Assembly: GCA_002393965.1 (NCBI GenBank)
Contig: DGSL01000028.1
Span: forward strand, 31,419 to 84,273
Direction: 5' to 3'
Length of the DNA stretch: 52,855 bases
Source of the DNA: Bacteroidales bacterium UBA4363
GTDB taxonomy: Bacteria > Bacteroidota > Bacteroidia > Bacteroidales > Paludibacteraceae
In this document: positions 1-7,794 of the stretch, piece by piece
How positions within the stretch are numbered: the stretch's first letter is position 1
Layout of the letters: each line of letters begins with the position of its first letter
Translations under genes and position numbers: made by a program
The notes under the pieces: model-generated
What the model saw: the letters and a program-made list of their open reading frames with translations, nothing else
What the model was told of the DNA's origin: nothing
Database searches by the model: none

Positions 1-22
1 GTATTGGAGTAGTATTGGAGTA
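1..22. repeat. 11-bp direct tandem repeat at the left edge
   Basis: The unit GTATTGGAGTA occurs twice head to tail and may continue outside the window to the left. It sits upstream of the S9 peptidase promoter. No function is apparent. Confidence 0.6.
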
Positions 23-87
23 GTGAGCAGAAAAAAACTAACCCTAAAACGGCAGTGAGACGGAGGAGAAATGCGTAAAGAAATACG

Positions 88-95
88 TATCTTTG
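88..95 (+). promoter_or_regulatory. -7 promoter element of the S9 peptidase gene
   Basis: TATCTTTG matches the Bacteroidota TAnnTTTG consensus, about 38 bases before the ATG at 134. Because it lies inside the longer possible reading frame that opens at 71, it argues for the downstream start. Confidence 0.75.
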
Positions 96-133
96 TACAC
101 ACTGGACAAACCGCAAACAAGACCAAGGAGACC

Positions 134-2299
134 ATGAAAAGAACACTCATCCTGCTCCTGCTAACCATCATAACCATGACACAAGCCCACACGAACGAGA
201 AACGCGCCTTCGAAATCAGCGACCTGTACCGTCTGCGCAACGTCAGCGACATAAGGGTCTCACCGGACGGGAGCCGCCTGCTGTACACACTGACGAGAAC
301 CATACTGGAAAAAGGCGAGACAAAGACCGACCTATACGTCAGCGACAACGACGGGAAAAAGGTGCGGCGGCTGACCCAGGACGGAAGGAGCCACAGTGGC
401 CGATGGAGCAGTGACGGCAAGAGCATCTATTACGTCAGCACGGCGAAGAGCAAGCGAAAGAAAGACGGAAAATATGCTGACCGGCCGCAACTGTGGAAAG
501 CCAACCTAAGAGACGGGAAAGCGGAGCGGATCACCGACTTCAGCATGGGGGTGACTCAGCCCATCGTATCGTCAGACGGGCGGAGAGTTGTCTTCAGCGC
601 GGAGGTGTATCCAGAGTGCGGGGCGGACAGTGAGCGCAACGCCGAATGGGCCAAGCAAGCCAAAGAAGGGGCGGTGAAGGCCTACGTGGCGGACTCGCTG
701 CTGTACCGTCACTGGACGAGTTATCAGGACGGGAAGGTGCGCCACGTCATCGCCTACGACAAGGAAACGGGAAGATACACCGACTTGACACCCGGGAGGT
801 TCGTCTCGCCGACCTTCCTACTGGGAGGCGGAACGGGGTATGCCCTATCGCCGGACGGGCTGGAGGTCTGTCTGATGAGCAACCACGACCCTCATCCGGA
901 GGCCTCGACCAATGCCGACCTGTGGACCGTCAGCACGGAAGGCGGGGAAGCGAGGTGCATCACGAAGAGCAACAAAGCCTGGGACGGAGAGCCACAGTAC
1001 TCGCCAGACGGGCGATACATTGCCTACAAGACTCAGTCGGAGCCGGGCTATGAAGCGGACCTGTTCCGTCTGGCACTCTACGACCGGAAGGACGGCAGCA
1101 CGCGGATACTTGCAAAGGAGCGGGAGAACTGGGTGGACGACTTCCAATGGAGCCGCGACGGCCGTCATATCCTATTCAGCGGCGAAGCGCCGGGGTGTCG
1201 TCCGCTGTACCGCACGGACGTGGAGAGCGGAAAGACGGAGCGCATCACGGACGACGTGACCGTGTTCAGTTTCGACGAAGACACACATGGAAGACTATAC
1301 ATGGTCCTCTCGCAGGTGGACAGGCCGCTGGCGCTCTACCGCCAGGACGAGGCGACGGCGCGCGAAGAGCGCACGACACGTCCCGTCTCCCCCACCCCAC
1401 TGCCAGAGCCAGGTGGCATGATAAGACTGACCCACTGGAACGACAGCGTGGAACGCGAAGTCGATCTTCGTCCGGCGGAGACGATGTGGGTCAAGAGCGG
1501 AGAGCGTGAGATACAGGTATTCCTCGTCAAGCCACACGGCTTCGATGAAAACAAGCGGTACCCCTTGATACTGAACGTACACGGCGGTCCGCAGAGTCAA
1601 TGGACCGCCTCGATGCGGGGAGACTGGCAGGTGTATCCGGGCAAGGGTTACGTCGTGGCCTTTGCCAACCCGACGGGTTCGACAGGCTACGGTCAGGACT
1701 TCACGCGAGGCATCTCGTGCGACTGGGGAGGTAAGCCGTTCGAAGACCTGATGGCGGTGTGTGATGCACTGGAGAAACTGCCCTACGTAGATAAGGAGCG
1801 AATGGGGGCGATGGGCTGGTCGTTCGGCGGCTACATGATGAACTGGTTCCAAGCCAAGACGAAGCGATTCCGCTGTCTGGCGTCGATGATGGGTGTGTAT
1901 GACCTGCGCTCGATGTGGGGAGCGACGGAAGAGTTGTGGTTCCCGAACTTCGACTTAGGCGGACGTCCATGGGAGTCGGAGCAGTATGAACGCTTCTCGC
2001 CGTCGGCGTACATACCAGACTTTGCCACTCCGACGCTGATTATCACGGGCGAGAGAGACTATCGCGTTCCTTACACACAATCGCTGCAATACTTCACGGC
2101 CCTGCAGACACGAGACATCCCATCGAGGCTCATCGTATTCCCGAACGACGGCCACTGGCCGAGTCACGCAAAGAGCATGCCCCTGTACTACGCAGCCCAC
2201 CTGGACTGGTTCCACAGATGGTTAGGCGGTCAGCCGTCGCCATGGTCAGTAGAGGAGCTGGCAGGCAACCGCATTTTCGGACAGAAGAAAGACCAATAA
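134..2299 (+). CDS. S9 family serine peptidase (prolyl oligopeptidase / DPP5-like), secreted
   Basis: Exported serine peptidase expected to cut short peptides after the first few residues, probably in the periplasm. The N-terminus MKRTLILLLLTIITMTQAH is a signal peptide. Residues ~30-430 contain WD40-like beta-propeller repeats (SPDGSRLLY, SSDGKSIYY, SPDGRYIAY). The C-terminal alpha/beta-hydrolase domain carries the nucleophile motif GWSFGGYM (Ser563), Asp642 (GERDYRVPY) and His674 (NDGHWPSH). The start at 134 is preferred over 71 because AAGGAG precedes it, it gives a clean signal peptide, and a promoter element lies between the two. The gene is GC-rich relative to the window. A small unknown gene follows after 10 nt. 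The family is certain; the exact substrate (DPP5-type dipeptides or acyl-peptides) is inferred. Confidence 0.92.
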   Translation: MKRTLILLLLTIITMTQAHTNEKRAFEISDLYRLRNVSDIRVSPDGSRLLYTLTRTILEKGETKTDLYVSDNDGKKVRRLTQDGRSHSGRWSSDGKSIYYVSTAKSKRKKDGKYADRPQLWKANLRDGKAERITDFSMGVTQPIVSSDGRRVVFSAEVYPECGADSERNAEWAKQAKEGAVKAYVADSLLYRHWTSYQDGKVRHVIAYDKETGRYTDLTPGRFVSPTFLLGGGTGYALSPDGLEVCLMSNHDPHPEASTNADLWTVSTEGGEARCITKSNKAWDGEPQYSPDGRYIAYKTQSEPGYEADLFRLALYDRKDGSTRILAKERENWVDDFQWSRDGRHILFSGEAPGCRPLYRTDVESGKTERITDDVTVFSFDEDTHGRLYMVLSQVDRPLALYRQDEATAREERTTRPVSPTPLPEPGGMIRLTHWNDSVEREVDLRPAETMWVKSGEREIQVFLVKPHGFDENKRYPLILNVHGGPQSQWTASMRGDWQVYPGKGYVVAFANPTGSTGYGQDFTRGISCDWGGKPFEDLMAVCDALEKLPYVDKERMGAMGWSFGGYMMNWFQAKTKRFRCLASMMGVYDLRSMWGATEELWFPNFDLGGRPWESEQYERFSPSAYIPDFATPTLIITGERDYRVPYTQSLQYFTALQTRDIPSRLIVFPNDGHWPSHAKSMPLYYAAHLDWFHRWLGGQPSPWSVEELAGNRIFGQKKDQ

Positions 2300-2309
2300 A
2301 AAATATCCT

Positions 2310-2660
2310 ATGAGACCCAACGCTGAAGACCTGAAAGCCTTTGTCGGGAAAAAAGGCGAAGAGAGCAACCGTGTCATCCTGCTGTGTGAGACGGGGCTAT
2401 GTGACACGAACTGGAGCGCGGACATCTACCAGACGGCTGAAACGCTGAAGGAAGGAAGTCTGTGCAGTATAGAGCGCAACGCAAGAAGAGAAATGGAGGT
2501 ACGATGGGGAGGCAAGCGCATCGGGCTCCTCTCCCGCCCCACGTCGGTCATCACGGGCAATCTGCAAGAAGCGGGGATTGGGGTCGCATTCAGCGTGAGG
2601 AACGTTGAGGACAGAGGCAATGCCGTAGAGATAACGGGGGAACTGTGGATGATTGTATAG
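2310..2660 (+). CDS. hypothetical 116-residue protein
   Basis: I do not recognise this protein. It has no signal peptide or membrane segment. It reads as a small soluble mixed alpha/beta protein with alternating hydrophobic strands (RVILLCETGLC, GVAFSVRNVED, AVEITGELWMIV) and three cysteines in the first half. It begins 10 nt after the S9 peptidase stop in the same GC-rich composition, so it is probably the second cistron of that unit. A short hairpin overlapping its stop codon probably ends the transcript. Confidence 0.7.
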   Translation: MRPNAEDLKAFVGKKGEESNRVILLCETGLCDTNWSADIYQTAETLKEGSLCSIERNARREMEVRWGGKRIGLLSRPTSVITGNLQEAGIGVAFSVRNVEDRGNAVEITGELWMIV

Positions 2661-2687
2661 TTATCTTCAACTATCTATATTTTTTTG
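2657..2687 (+). terminator. weak terminator after the S9 peptidase operon
   Basis: ATAGTT (2657-2662) pairs with AACTAT (2669-2674), with a run of seven T at 2681-2687. The stem is only 6 bp and A/T-rich, so efficiency is doubtful. Confidence 0.4.
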
Positions 2688-2784
2688 AGATATACAGAAA
2701 AGAAACTATTTTTGTTTCAGACAAAACAAAAACAAGATAAAACAGAAAGTAAAGAAGAAAGAAAAAACACATTAAAATAAACCA

Positions 2785-2793
2785 TAGCGTTTG
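2785..2793 (+). promoter_or_regulatory. probable -7 element of the ncRNA
   Basis: TAGCGTTTG is TAnnTTTG with one extra base in the spacer. It would place the transcript start near 2800, just before the first paired strand of the structured RNA. Confidence 0.4.
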
Positions 2794-2799
2794 CTATTT

Positions 2800-2945
2800 A
2801 TTCGGTTGCTCCGAAACGTAGGAAATTTCAAAAGCAACACACCGGATAAGTCAGTAAATGTCTGCGTTCTGCGTGGGCTTGACTTATCTAGTGTTGCGGC
2901 ATCCTACGGCCTGGAGCATGGATTTTCGAGTCCATGCTTTTTTTT
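2800..2945 (+). ncRNA. structured ncRNA with 6S-like architecture (candidate Bacteroidales-1/6S-type RNA)
   Basis: Four nested helices form one rod. GCTCC (2808-2812) pairs with GGAGC (2913-2917). CGTAGGA (2817-2823) pairs with TCCTACG (2902-2908). GCAACAC (2834-2840) pairs with GTGTTGC (2891-2897). GATAAGTCA (2845-2853) pairs with TGACTTATC (2880-2888), capped by a 26-nt loop. An asymmetric A/T-rich bubble (10 nt against 4 nt) separates the second and third helices. This is the layout of 6S RNA, in which an open-promoter-like bubble lies in a long duplex. A hairpin plus T-run closes the 3' end. The assignment to 6S or to the Rfam Bacteroidales-1 family is inferred from architecture and lineage, not from a covariance search. 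Confidence 0.65.
2915..2945 (+). terminator. intrinsic terminator of the structured ncRNA
   Basis: AGCATGGA (2915-2922) pairs with TCCATGCT (2931-2938), followed by an uninterrupted T-run. The 5' arm overlaps the last bases of the closing helix, so the two structures compete slightly. Confidence 0.85.
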
Positions 2946-2999
2946 GGCCAGATGTCCGCAAATCCGAACGATAAGTAAACGCCTAAAAAAGGGCGCTAA

Positions 3000-4334
3000 A
3001 TGGTAAAAAAGGACATTGCTTCATTTAACGACAAGTCATTGTCGTTAAAAGATATTGGTTTTGCATATACAAAAGCAACACAACTGTATGATGAGCAGTC
3101 GCTTGATGAAAATGGTAATCTAATACCTTTCTCCGATCAGTTGGCTATTGCCACTCACTACCTACACCTTCACAATTCAAGATTTGCAAGATCATACGCA
3201 GAAAAAGGAATCCATTATATCCATTTATGGACATCTCAAAAGAAAAATGAGGAAATAAGGGCTGTCGGAGAGAGTGATGCATCGCAACTCTATTTGTTTA
3301 AAGATGTTTTCAAGATTCCGTTTCCATCTCCTCCTTCCCCAAAATTTACTTTTATTGATCTATTTGCTGGAATTGGCGGATTTCGAATTGCGTTTCAGAA
3401 TTTAGGCGGACAATGTGTTTATTCGTCAGAATGGGATGTTCAAGCGCAAAAAACATATTTTGCCAATTATGGAGAAGTTCCTTTTGGTGATATTACTCTT
3501 GAACGAACAAAAAATTTCATCCCAGAAAATTTTGATATTCTCTGTGGAGGATTCCCATGTCAAGCGTTTTCTCTTGCGGGAAAGAAAAGAGGGTTTGAAG
3601 AAACAAGGGGAACTCTGTTTTTTGATGTTGCCGATATACTTCGTCGAAAACAACCGAAGGCTTTCTTTCTTGAGAACGTAAAAGGGTTGATGATTCACGA
3701 CAAAGGAAGGACTTTACAAACAATATTGAAAACGCTTGACGAAGTTGGCTATGTTGTGCCAGAACCAGAGATTGTCAATGCCATGTATTTCGACGTGCCA
3801 CAACATCGCGAACGAATATACATAGTTGGTTTTCGTAAAGATTTAGGTATTAAAAAAGGGGATTTTGCATATCCAGAGCAGAAAGTTGTCAAGAAGCGAT
3901 TCATAGATATTCGTGAAGAAAATCCCGTTGCTGCAAAATATTATTTATCAAATCAATATGTAAAAACACTTGTGGCACATAAAGAACGGCATGCTGCAAA
4001 AGGGAATGGGTTTGGCTATGAAATCATACCCGATGACGGGGTAGCAAATGCAATTGTTGTCGGAGGAATGGGTCGGGAACGTAATCTAGTTATAGACAAA
4101 CGACAAACAGACTTAACACCAACAACACGAATCAAAGGGGAATACAACAGGGATGGATTACGTAGGATGACACCACGAGAATGGGCTCGTTTGCAAGGTT
4201 TTCCAGATAAATTCAAAATAGTCGTTGCCGATGCATCTGCATATAAGCAGTTCGGTAATTCTGTTGCTATACCAGCCATTCAAGCAACAGCAGAACAGTT
4301 ATTAAACACACTTTCTAACAAGGATGCCCTATGA
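3000..4334 (+). CDS. DNA (cytosine-5-)-methyltransferase, M.HpaII-like
   Basis: Protective methylase of a type II restriction-modification pair, transferring methyl from SAM to C5 of cytosine. C5-MTase motifs appear in order: motif I FTFIDLFAGIGGF (~116-128), catalytic PCQ loop (Cys187), ENV (225-227), QHRER (268-272), a target-recognition region at ~280-400 and the C-terminal QFGNSVAIPA motif. The core closely resembles M.HpaII from memory, which implies CCGG recognition. About 115 residues precede motif I, longer than in M.HpaII and without a domain I recognise. The gene is clearly AT-richer than its neighbours, consistent with acquisition by transfer. Its stop overlaps the nuclease start (ATGA), so the two are translationally coupled. 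No TAnnTTTG promoter is visible in the short gap upstream. Confidence 0.95.
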   Translation: MVKKDIASFNDKSLSLKDIGFAYTKATQLYDEQSLDENGNLIPFSDQLAIATHYLHLHNSRFARSYAEKGIHYIHLWTSQKKNEEIRAVGESDASQLYLFKDVFKIPFPSPPSPKFTFIDLFAGIGGFRIAFQNLGGQCVYSSEWDVQAQKTYFANYGEVPFGDITLERTKNFIPENFDILCGGFPCQAFSLAGKKRGFEETRGTLFFDVADILRRKQPKAFFLENVKGLMIHDKGRTLQTILKTLDEVGYVVPEPEIVNAMYFDVPQHRERIYIVGFRKDLGIKKGDFAYPEQKVVKKRFIDIREENPVAAKYYLSNQYVKTLVAHKERHAAKGNGFGYEIIPDDGVANAIVVGGMGRERNLVIDKRQTDLTPTTRIKGEYNRDGLRRMTPREWARLQGFPDKFKIVVADASAYKQFGNSVAIPAIQATAEQLLNTLSNKDAL

Positions 4335-5392
4335 AAACGAAAAACAAGGGCGAATGGTCGGAATTGTATACTTTTCTAAAATTGCTTGGCGATGGTCGAT
4401 TGTATTGTGGTGACGGCAAATTAAATCGCTATGATGATAAATTTTATCCTATTTTAGAAGTATTCAGAACTGATGCATCAGATCGAATCAGCTACAAAAT
4501 TCAAGCAGCGAAAAACAACATTCTAGTTTCTGGCGAAAAAATTGAACTTGAGGTGTCGCAGGAACGTTTCAGAACAGAATCTATTCGGTTGCTTGAATAC
4601 ATAAAAAAGATAAGAGGTTCGGAAAGCATTGTTGGTATCATGCATTTTATGAATGAAATAAAATGCGAGACTGTATGTGCGAAATCGCAAGATAAGGCCG
4701 ATATTCGCATCGTGATACACAACCTGCACACTGGTTCAAAACCCGAATTGGGATATAGCATCAAATCAAAACTTGGTGCTGACTCCACACTGATCAACGC
4801 TTCTGGCGCAACAAACTTCATATTTCAGGTTGAAAATTTCGATAGTTGTATTGATAAAATCAACAGTCTGAAATCTTTCAAAGAGAAATTCGAATTGTTT
4901 AGCCGAGAAAGAGCTCATATTTCTTTCGTTGGGACAGCAAAGAAAAGCCTGCATAATAACCTTACGATGCTTGACTTGGGATTAGAAAAGATAATCGCCA
5001 AATGTTTGCTTTACTACTATTCTGGACAAGCCAGAACAATTGAAGAAACATGCTTGATACTATCCCAGGAAGATCCTTTGCATATAAATTGCCCTGACCA
5101 GCCAGTCTATGAATATAAAATCAAACAATTCCTTTTAGCGTTTGCACTTGGAATGACAGCGGCGAAGCCCTGGCAAGGAAAGTTTAATGCCAATGGTGGC
5201 TATATAGTTGTTAAAGAAGATGGAGATATCGTTTGTTACCATTTCTTTGATCGAAACGATTTAGAAGATTATCTTTTTTTCAATACTCGATTTGAAACTC
5301 CGAGTCTGAGTCGTCACAAATTCGGTTCTTTGTATGAAGAAAATGGTCATCTCTACTTGAAACTGAATTTACAAATACGATTCATAAAGTAA
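4331..5392 (+). CDS. HpaII-type type II restriction endonuclease
   Basis: Partner nuclease of the preceding methylase. The N-terminus KGEWSELYTFLKLLGDG and the overall length (353 aa) fit the RE_HpaII family, whose prototype cuts CCGG. The start overlaps the methylase stop by 4 nt, the usual arrangement for coordinated expression with the methylase made first. I cannot place the catalytic residues by eye. The gene is AT-rich like the methylase and unlike the GC-rich genes on either side. CCGG is frequent in neighbouring genes (for example in the S9 peptidase), so no site avoidance is evident. Nothing suggests truncation. Confidence 0.9.
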   Translation: MKTKNKGEWSELYTFLKLLGDGRLYCGDGKLNRYDDKFYPILEVFRTDASDRISYKIQAAKNNILVSGEKIELEVSQERFRTESIRLLEYIKKIRGSESIVGIMHFMNEIKCETVCAKSQDKADIRIVIHNLHTGSKPELGYSIKSKLGADSTLINASGATNFIFQVENFDSCIDKINSLKSFKEKFELFSRERAHISFVGTAKKSLHNNLTMLDLGLEKIIAKCLLYYYSGQARTIEETCLILSQEDPLHINCPDQPVYEYKIKQFLLAFALGMTAAKPWQGKFNANGGYIVVKEDGDIVCYHFFDRNDLEDYLFFNTRFETPSLSRHKFGSLYEENGHLYLKLNLQIRFIK

Positions 5393-5398
5393 AAAAAG

Positions 5399-5435
5399 AA
5401 AAACGCCTTATCCAGACGAGCGGAAAGGCGTTTCT
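5399..5435. terminator. bidirectional terminator between the nuclease gene and tRNA-Gly
   Basis: AAACGCCTT and AAGGCGTTT arms close a short loop. On the minus strand the stem is followed by a T-rich tract, suiting tRNA-Gly. On the plus strand the tail is weaker but lies 7 nt after the nuclease stop. Confidence 0.75.
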
Positions 5436-5450
5436 TACTATCAAAGGAAG

Positions 5451-5521
5451 AGCGAGTGAGCGGAGTCGAACCGCCCTCACAACCTTGGGAAGGTCGTGCA
5501 CTACCGATGTGCTACACTCGC
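5451..5521 (-). tRNA. tRNA-Gly (anticodon CCC)
   Basis: The cloverleaf folds on the minus strand: acceptor GCGAGTG/CACTCGC, D-stem GCAC/GTGC, anticodon stem CGACC/GGTTG with loop TTCCCAA, a 4-nt variable region, T-arm GGCGG/CCGCT with loop TTCGACT, and discriminator T. The length is 71 nt and CCA is not encoded. It lies downstream of, and convergent with, the restriction-modification genes. Confidence 0.95.
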
Positions 5522-5696
5522 AAGGGATGTGGACAAGGGGGAACGGGACGTTCCCGACTTTGCGGATGCAAAAGTAGGAACAAAATCGGACATGTGCAAA
5601 ATTTAAGGAGGGAGAAATCTTCCTCCGGCAAACGGAGAACCAGAGAAAAGCGAAGAGACGAACAGGATCGAGAGGAGAAAGATGGGAAGGATTGCT

Positions 5697-5704
5697 TATC
5701 TTTG
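5697..5704 (+). promoter_or_regulatory. -7 promoter element of the GH28 gene
   Basis: TATCTTTG, 27 bases before the ATG at 5732. It shows that the longer upstream reading frame (which would cross the tRNA-Gly gene) is not the real coding start. Confidence 0.75.
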
Positions 5705-5731
5705 TTACGGAAAAAATATTCTGAATACAAA

Positions 5732-7096
5732 ATGAAAGAGATAAGAAGCCTGACGCTGCTACTGGTCCTATCGGTATGTGGCCTCGTTGCAGGAGAGACG
5801 AAACCGTCGGAGTCCCCGTATGCGGAAATCGTGAAAAACATCACGGGAGCGAAACGTCCGGAGAAGAAAGCCGTGAGCGTGACAGCGTTCGGAGCCAAGG
5901 GGGACGGGACGAGCGACTGCAAACCTGCCTTTGACAAAGCGATGCGCAAAGCGAAGAAACAGGGCGGCATGCACTTGAGAGTGCCTCGCGGCACGTACTA
6001 CATCAAGGGTCCGATCCATCTGGAGAGCAATGTATGGCTCGAACTGGAAGAGGGATCGGTGCTGAAATTCTCGCCCGACCCGAACCACTATCCGACGGTG
6101 AACACCTCGTGGGAGGGTACGTTCGTCATGAATCACAGCCCATTCATACGCGGATACGAGGTTGAGAACGTAACCATCAGCGGTAAGGGTCTGATAGACG
6201 GCAACGCCATGACGACGTTCAGCACGTGGCGTGCGAAGCAGGAGGACGACAAACAACTGAGCCGTCAGATGAACCACCGTCACACTCCCGTGAGCGAGCG
6301 GGTATTCGGCAAAGGTCATTACCTGCGTCCTCAACTGGTACAATTCTACAACTGTCGCGGCATCACCATCGAGGGTGTCAGTATCACGAACTCGCCATTC
6401 TGGTGTATCCACCTACTGCGGTCGGACAACATCATATGCCGCAGTCTGAAATACAACGCCAAGCTGGTGAACAACGACGGCATTGACCCTGAAAGTTCGT
6501 CCAACATCCTGATTGAGGACATCGACTTCGACAACGGAGACGACAACGTGGCCATCAAATCGGGTCGGGACGACGACGGGCGTCAGGACGGCAAGGCGAG
6601 CGAGAACATCATCATCCGCAAATGCCGATTCAAAGGTCTGCACGGGGTGGTAATCGGCAGTGAGATGTCGGGCGGCGTGAGGAACGTATGGGTGGACTCA
6701 TGCACGGCCTCGGGTTACTGCAAGCGAGGCATCTACATCAAGACCAATCCGGACCGCGGTGGAGAGATACGCAACATCAACGTCACGAACACGCGTTTCG
6801 AAGACGTAGAAGATCTGTATCTGGCGACCTCACAATACGCCGGAGAGGGGAAAGACAGCCAGCACTTCACGGTCATAGAGGGGCTGAAAGTGGACGGGCT
6901 CTCGTGCCGAAAAGCCAAGCGAGGCGGGCTGATACTGGACGGTACGGAAGCCGAACCAATCCGTAATGCGGAGTTCCGGAACGTCACGATAGAGGAAACC
7001 CCTATCGGCATCTCATTCAACCGAACGGAAGGCGTTGTACTACAGGACTGCAACATAGGCGGACGGGTGGAAAGCGTACCGACAATGGCAAAATAA
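5732..7096 (+). CDS. glycoside hydrolase family 28 protein (polygalacturonase-like), secreted
   Basis: Predicted to hydrolyse alpha-1,4-galacturonosyl links in pectin fragments. The signal peptide covers MKEIRSLTLLLVLSVCGLVAG. Next comes the pectate-lyase-superfamily start VSVTAFGAKGDGTSDCKPAF (~49-68) and the right-handed parallel beta-helix. GH28 active-site landmarks are visible: the NxD-type motif NNDGID (247-252), GDD (269-271), LHG with His304 (the G-H-G position) and RGIYIK (332-337). The length (454 aa) is normal. The start at 5732 is set by the signal peptide and the promoter immediately upstream. KDG kinase, KDPG aldolase and a hexuronate permease lie 3-6 kb downstream, which supports a pectin role. 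Exo- versus endo-action and the exact pectin type cannot be told from sequence. Confidence 0.93.
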   Translation: MKEIRSLTLLLVLSVCGLVAGETKPSESPYAEIVKNITGAKRPEKKAVSVTAFGAKGDGTSDCKPAFDKAMRKAKKQGGMHLRVPRGTYYIKGPIHLESNVWLELEEGSVLKFSPDPNHYPTVNTSWEGTFVMNHSPFIRGYEVENVTISGKGLIDGNAMTTFSTWRAKQEDDKQLSRQMNHRHTPVSERVFGKGHYLRPQLVQFYNCRGITIEGVSITNSPFWCIHLLRSDNIICRSLKYNAKLVNNDGIDPESSSNILIEDIDFDNGDDNVAIKSGRDDDGRQDGKASENIIIRKCRFKGLHGVVIGSEMSGGVRNVWVDSCTASGYCKRGIYIKTNPDRGGEIRNINVTNTRFEDVEDLYLATSQYAGEGKDSQHFTVIEGLKVDGLSCRKAKRGGLILDGTEAEPIRNAEFRNVTIEETPIGISFNRTEGVVLQDCNIGGRVESVPTMAK

Positions 7097-7215
7097 GTCC
7101 TGAACAATCGGAAAAACACGATTGAAAAATACTATCAATCAATAAATTAGAAATATTCGGTGAATTTGGTAGAATAAAACGTAAATTTCGTTTATCCCTG
7201 TTCGGAGAACCACTA

Positions 7216-7223
7216 TAAATTTG
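7216..7223 (+). promoter_or_regulatory. candidate -7 element upstream of a small RNA or leader
   Basis: TAAATTTG fits TAnnTTTG. A start near 7230 would begin exactly at a 5' hairpin and run into a strong terminator ~75 nt later. Confidence 0.5.
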
Positions 7224-7229
7224 CAACTG

Positions 7230-7340
7230 CAATTATAACCCAGAGAGTTAGAATTGTAAGATTTCATAGTTGTTTCTTTTTTTATAGTTGTTCGAAGAGA
7301 CAGGGTAAAGTTGGGAAACTTAACCCTGTTTCGTTTTTTT
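7230..7340 (+). ncRNA. candidate small RNA or attenuated leader upstream of the lipoprotein-copA unit
   Basis: A 5' hairpin (CAATT-a-TAA paired with TTA-g-AATTG, 7230-7256), a T-rich linker with a repeated ATAGTTGTT, and a terminator hairpin lie between a promoter match and the lipoprotein start. There is no open reading frame of interest. It may be a free ~110-nt sRNA, or a leader whose terminator is conditionally read through into the lipoprotein and copper ATPase genes. I cannot tell which. Confidence 0.4.
7300..7340 (+). terminator. strong intrinsic terminator before the lipoprotein gene
   Basis: ACAGGGT-a-AAGTT (7300-7312) pairs with AACTT-a-ACCCTGT (7317-7329), followed by TTTCGTTTTTTT. 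It lies ~200 nt after the GH28 stop and only 16 nt before the lipoprotein ATG. Confidence 0.8.
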
Positions 7341-7355
7341 ATTTATACAACACGC

Positions 7356-7781
7356 ATGAATCGAAAAATGACACACATCGTACGAATCCTCATTACAGGA
7401 GTGCTCCTCCTATCAATCAGCGGCTGTGCCACACAGCGTCCGGAAAGTCCCTACTACCTAAGCAAGCGAGATGCGCACAACCATCAGGAAAAGAAAATCG
7501 TAGAGAGCTACAACCAGTTGGTGGCAGACTACACAACCGTGTTGAACGACGAGGGAGCCGGTCTGACGGCCAACACCCTGAACACATACAGCAAGAACCT
7601 GAAAGACTTCGCGGAGAGGGTAGGCAGCGCCACCCTGAACAAGGAGATCAGCTACGGGCTATCCACAAAAATAAAGAACAACCTGCGAAGCATGGGGACC
7701 GACCTGGTCAAGAAAGTGAAGGAAAAGTTACCGATAGCGCCAGACATAGTCCCCATGATAAAAGGTCTGATGGAACTGTGA
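7356..7781 (+). CDS. small predicted lipoprotein of unknown function
   Basis: The N-terminus MNRKMTHIVRILITGVLLLSISGC ends in a lipobox with Cys, so the mature protein should be lipid-anchored. The remaining ~115 residues are mostly helical and charged, with no domain I recognise. An ATG at 7368 is an alternative start. The upstream extension to 7311 is rejected because it lies in the terminator. The copper ATPase starts 13 nt after the stop, so the two are probably co-transcribed. A link to metal handling is inferred only from position. Confidence 0.75.
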   Translation: MNRKMTHIVRILITGVLLLSISGCATQRPESPYYLSKRDAHNHQEKKIVESYNQLVADYTTVLNDEGAGLTANTLNTYSKNLKDFAERVGSATLNKEISYGLSTKIKNNLRSMGTDLVKKVKEKLPIAPDIVPMIKGLMEL

Positions 7782-7794
7782 GAAGGGTGGTGTC

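Noticed and set aside
1295..1852. 185-codon minus-strand frame
   Set aside because: Antisense shadow of the S9 peptidase catalytic domain, caused by high GC.
2791..3006. 71-codon plus-strand frame between the S9 operon and the methylase
   Set aside because: It runs through the helices, loop and terminator of the structured ncRNA and overlaps the methylase start. The paired segments explain the sequence better.
3000..5392. CCGG avoidance as evidence of an active HpaII-type system
   Set aside because: CCGG occurs repeatedly in neighbouring genes, so no avoidance can be claimed from this window.
5768..6412. 214-codon minus-strand frame
   Set aside because: Antisense shadow of the GH28 gene; no motif and no promoter.
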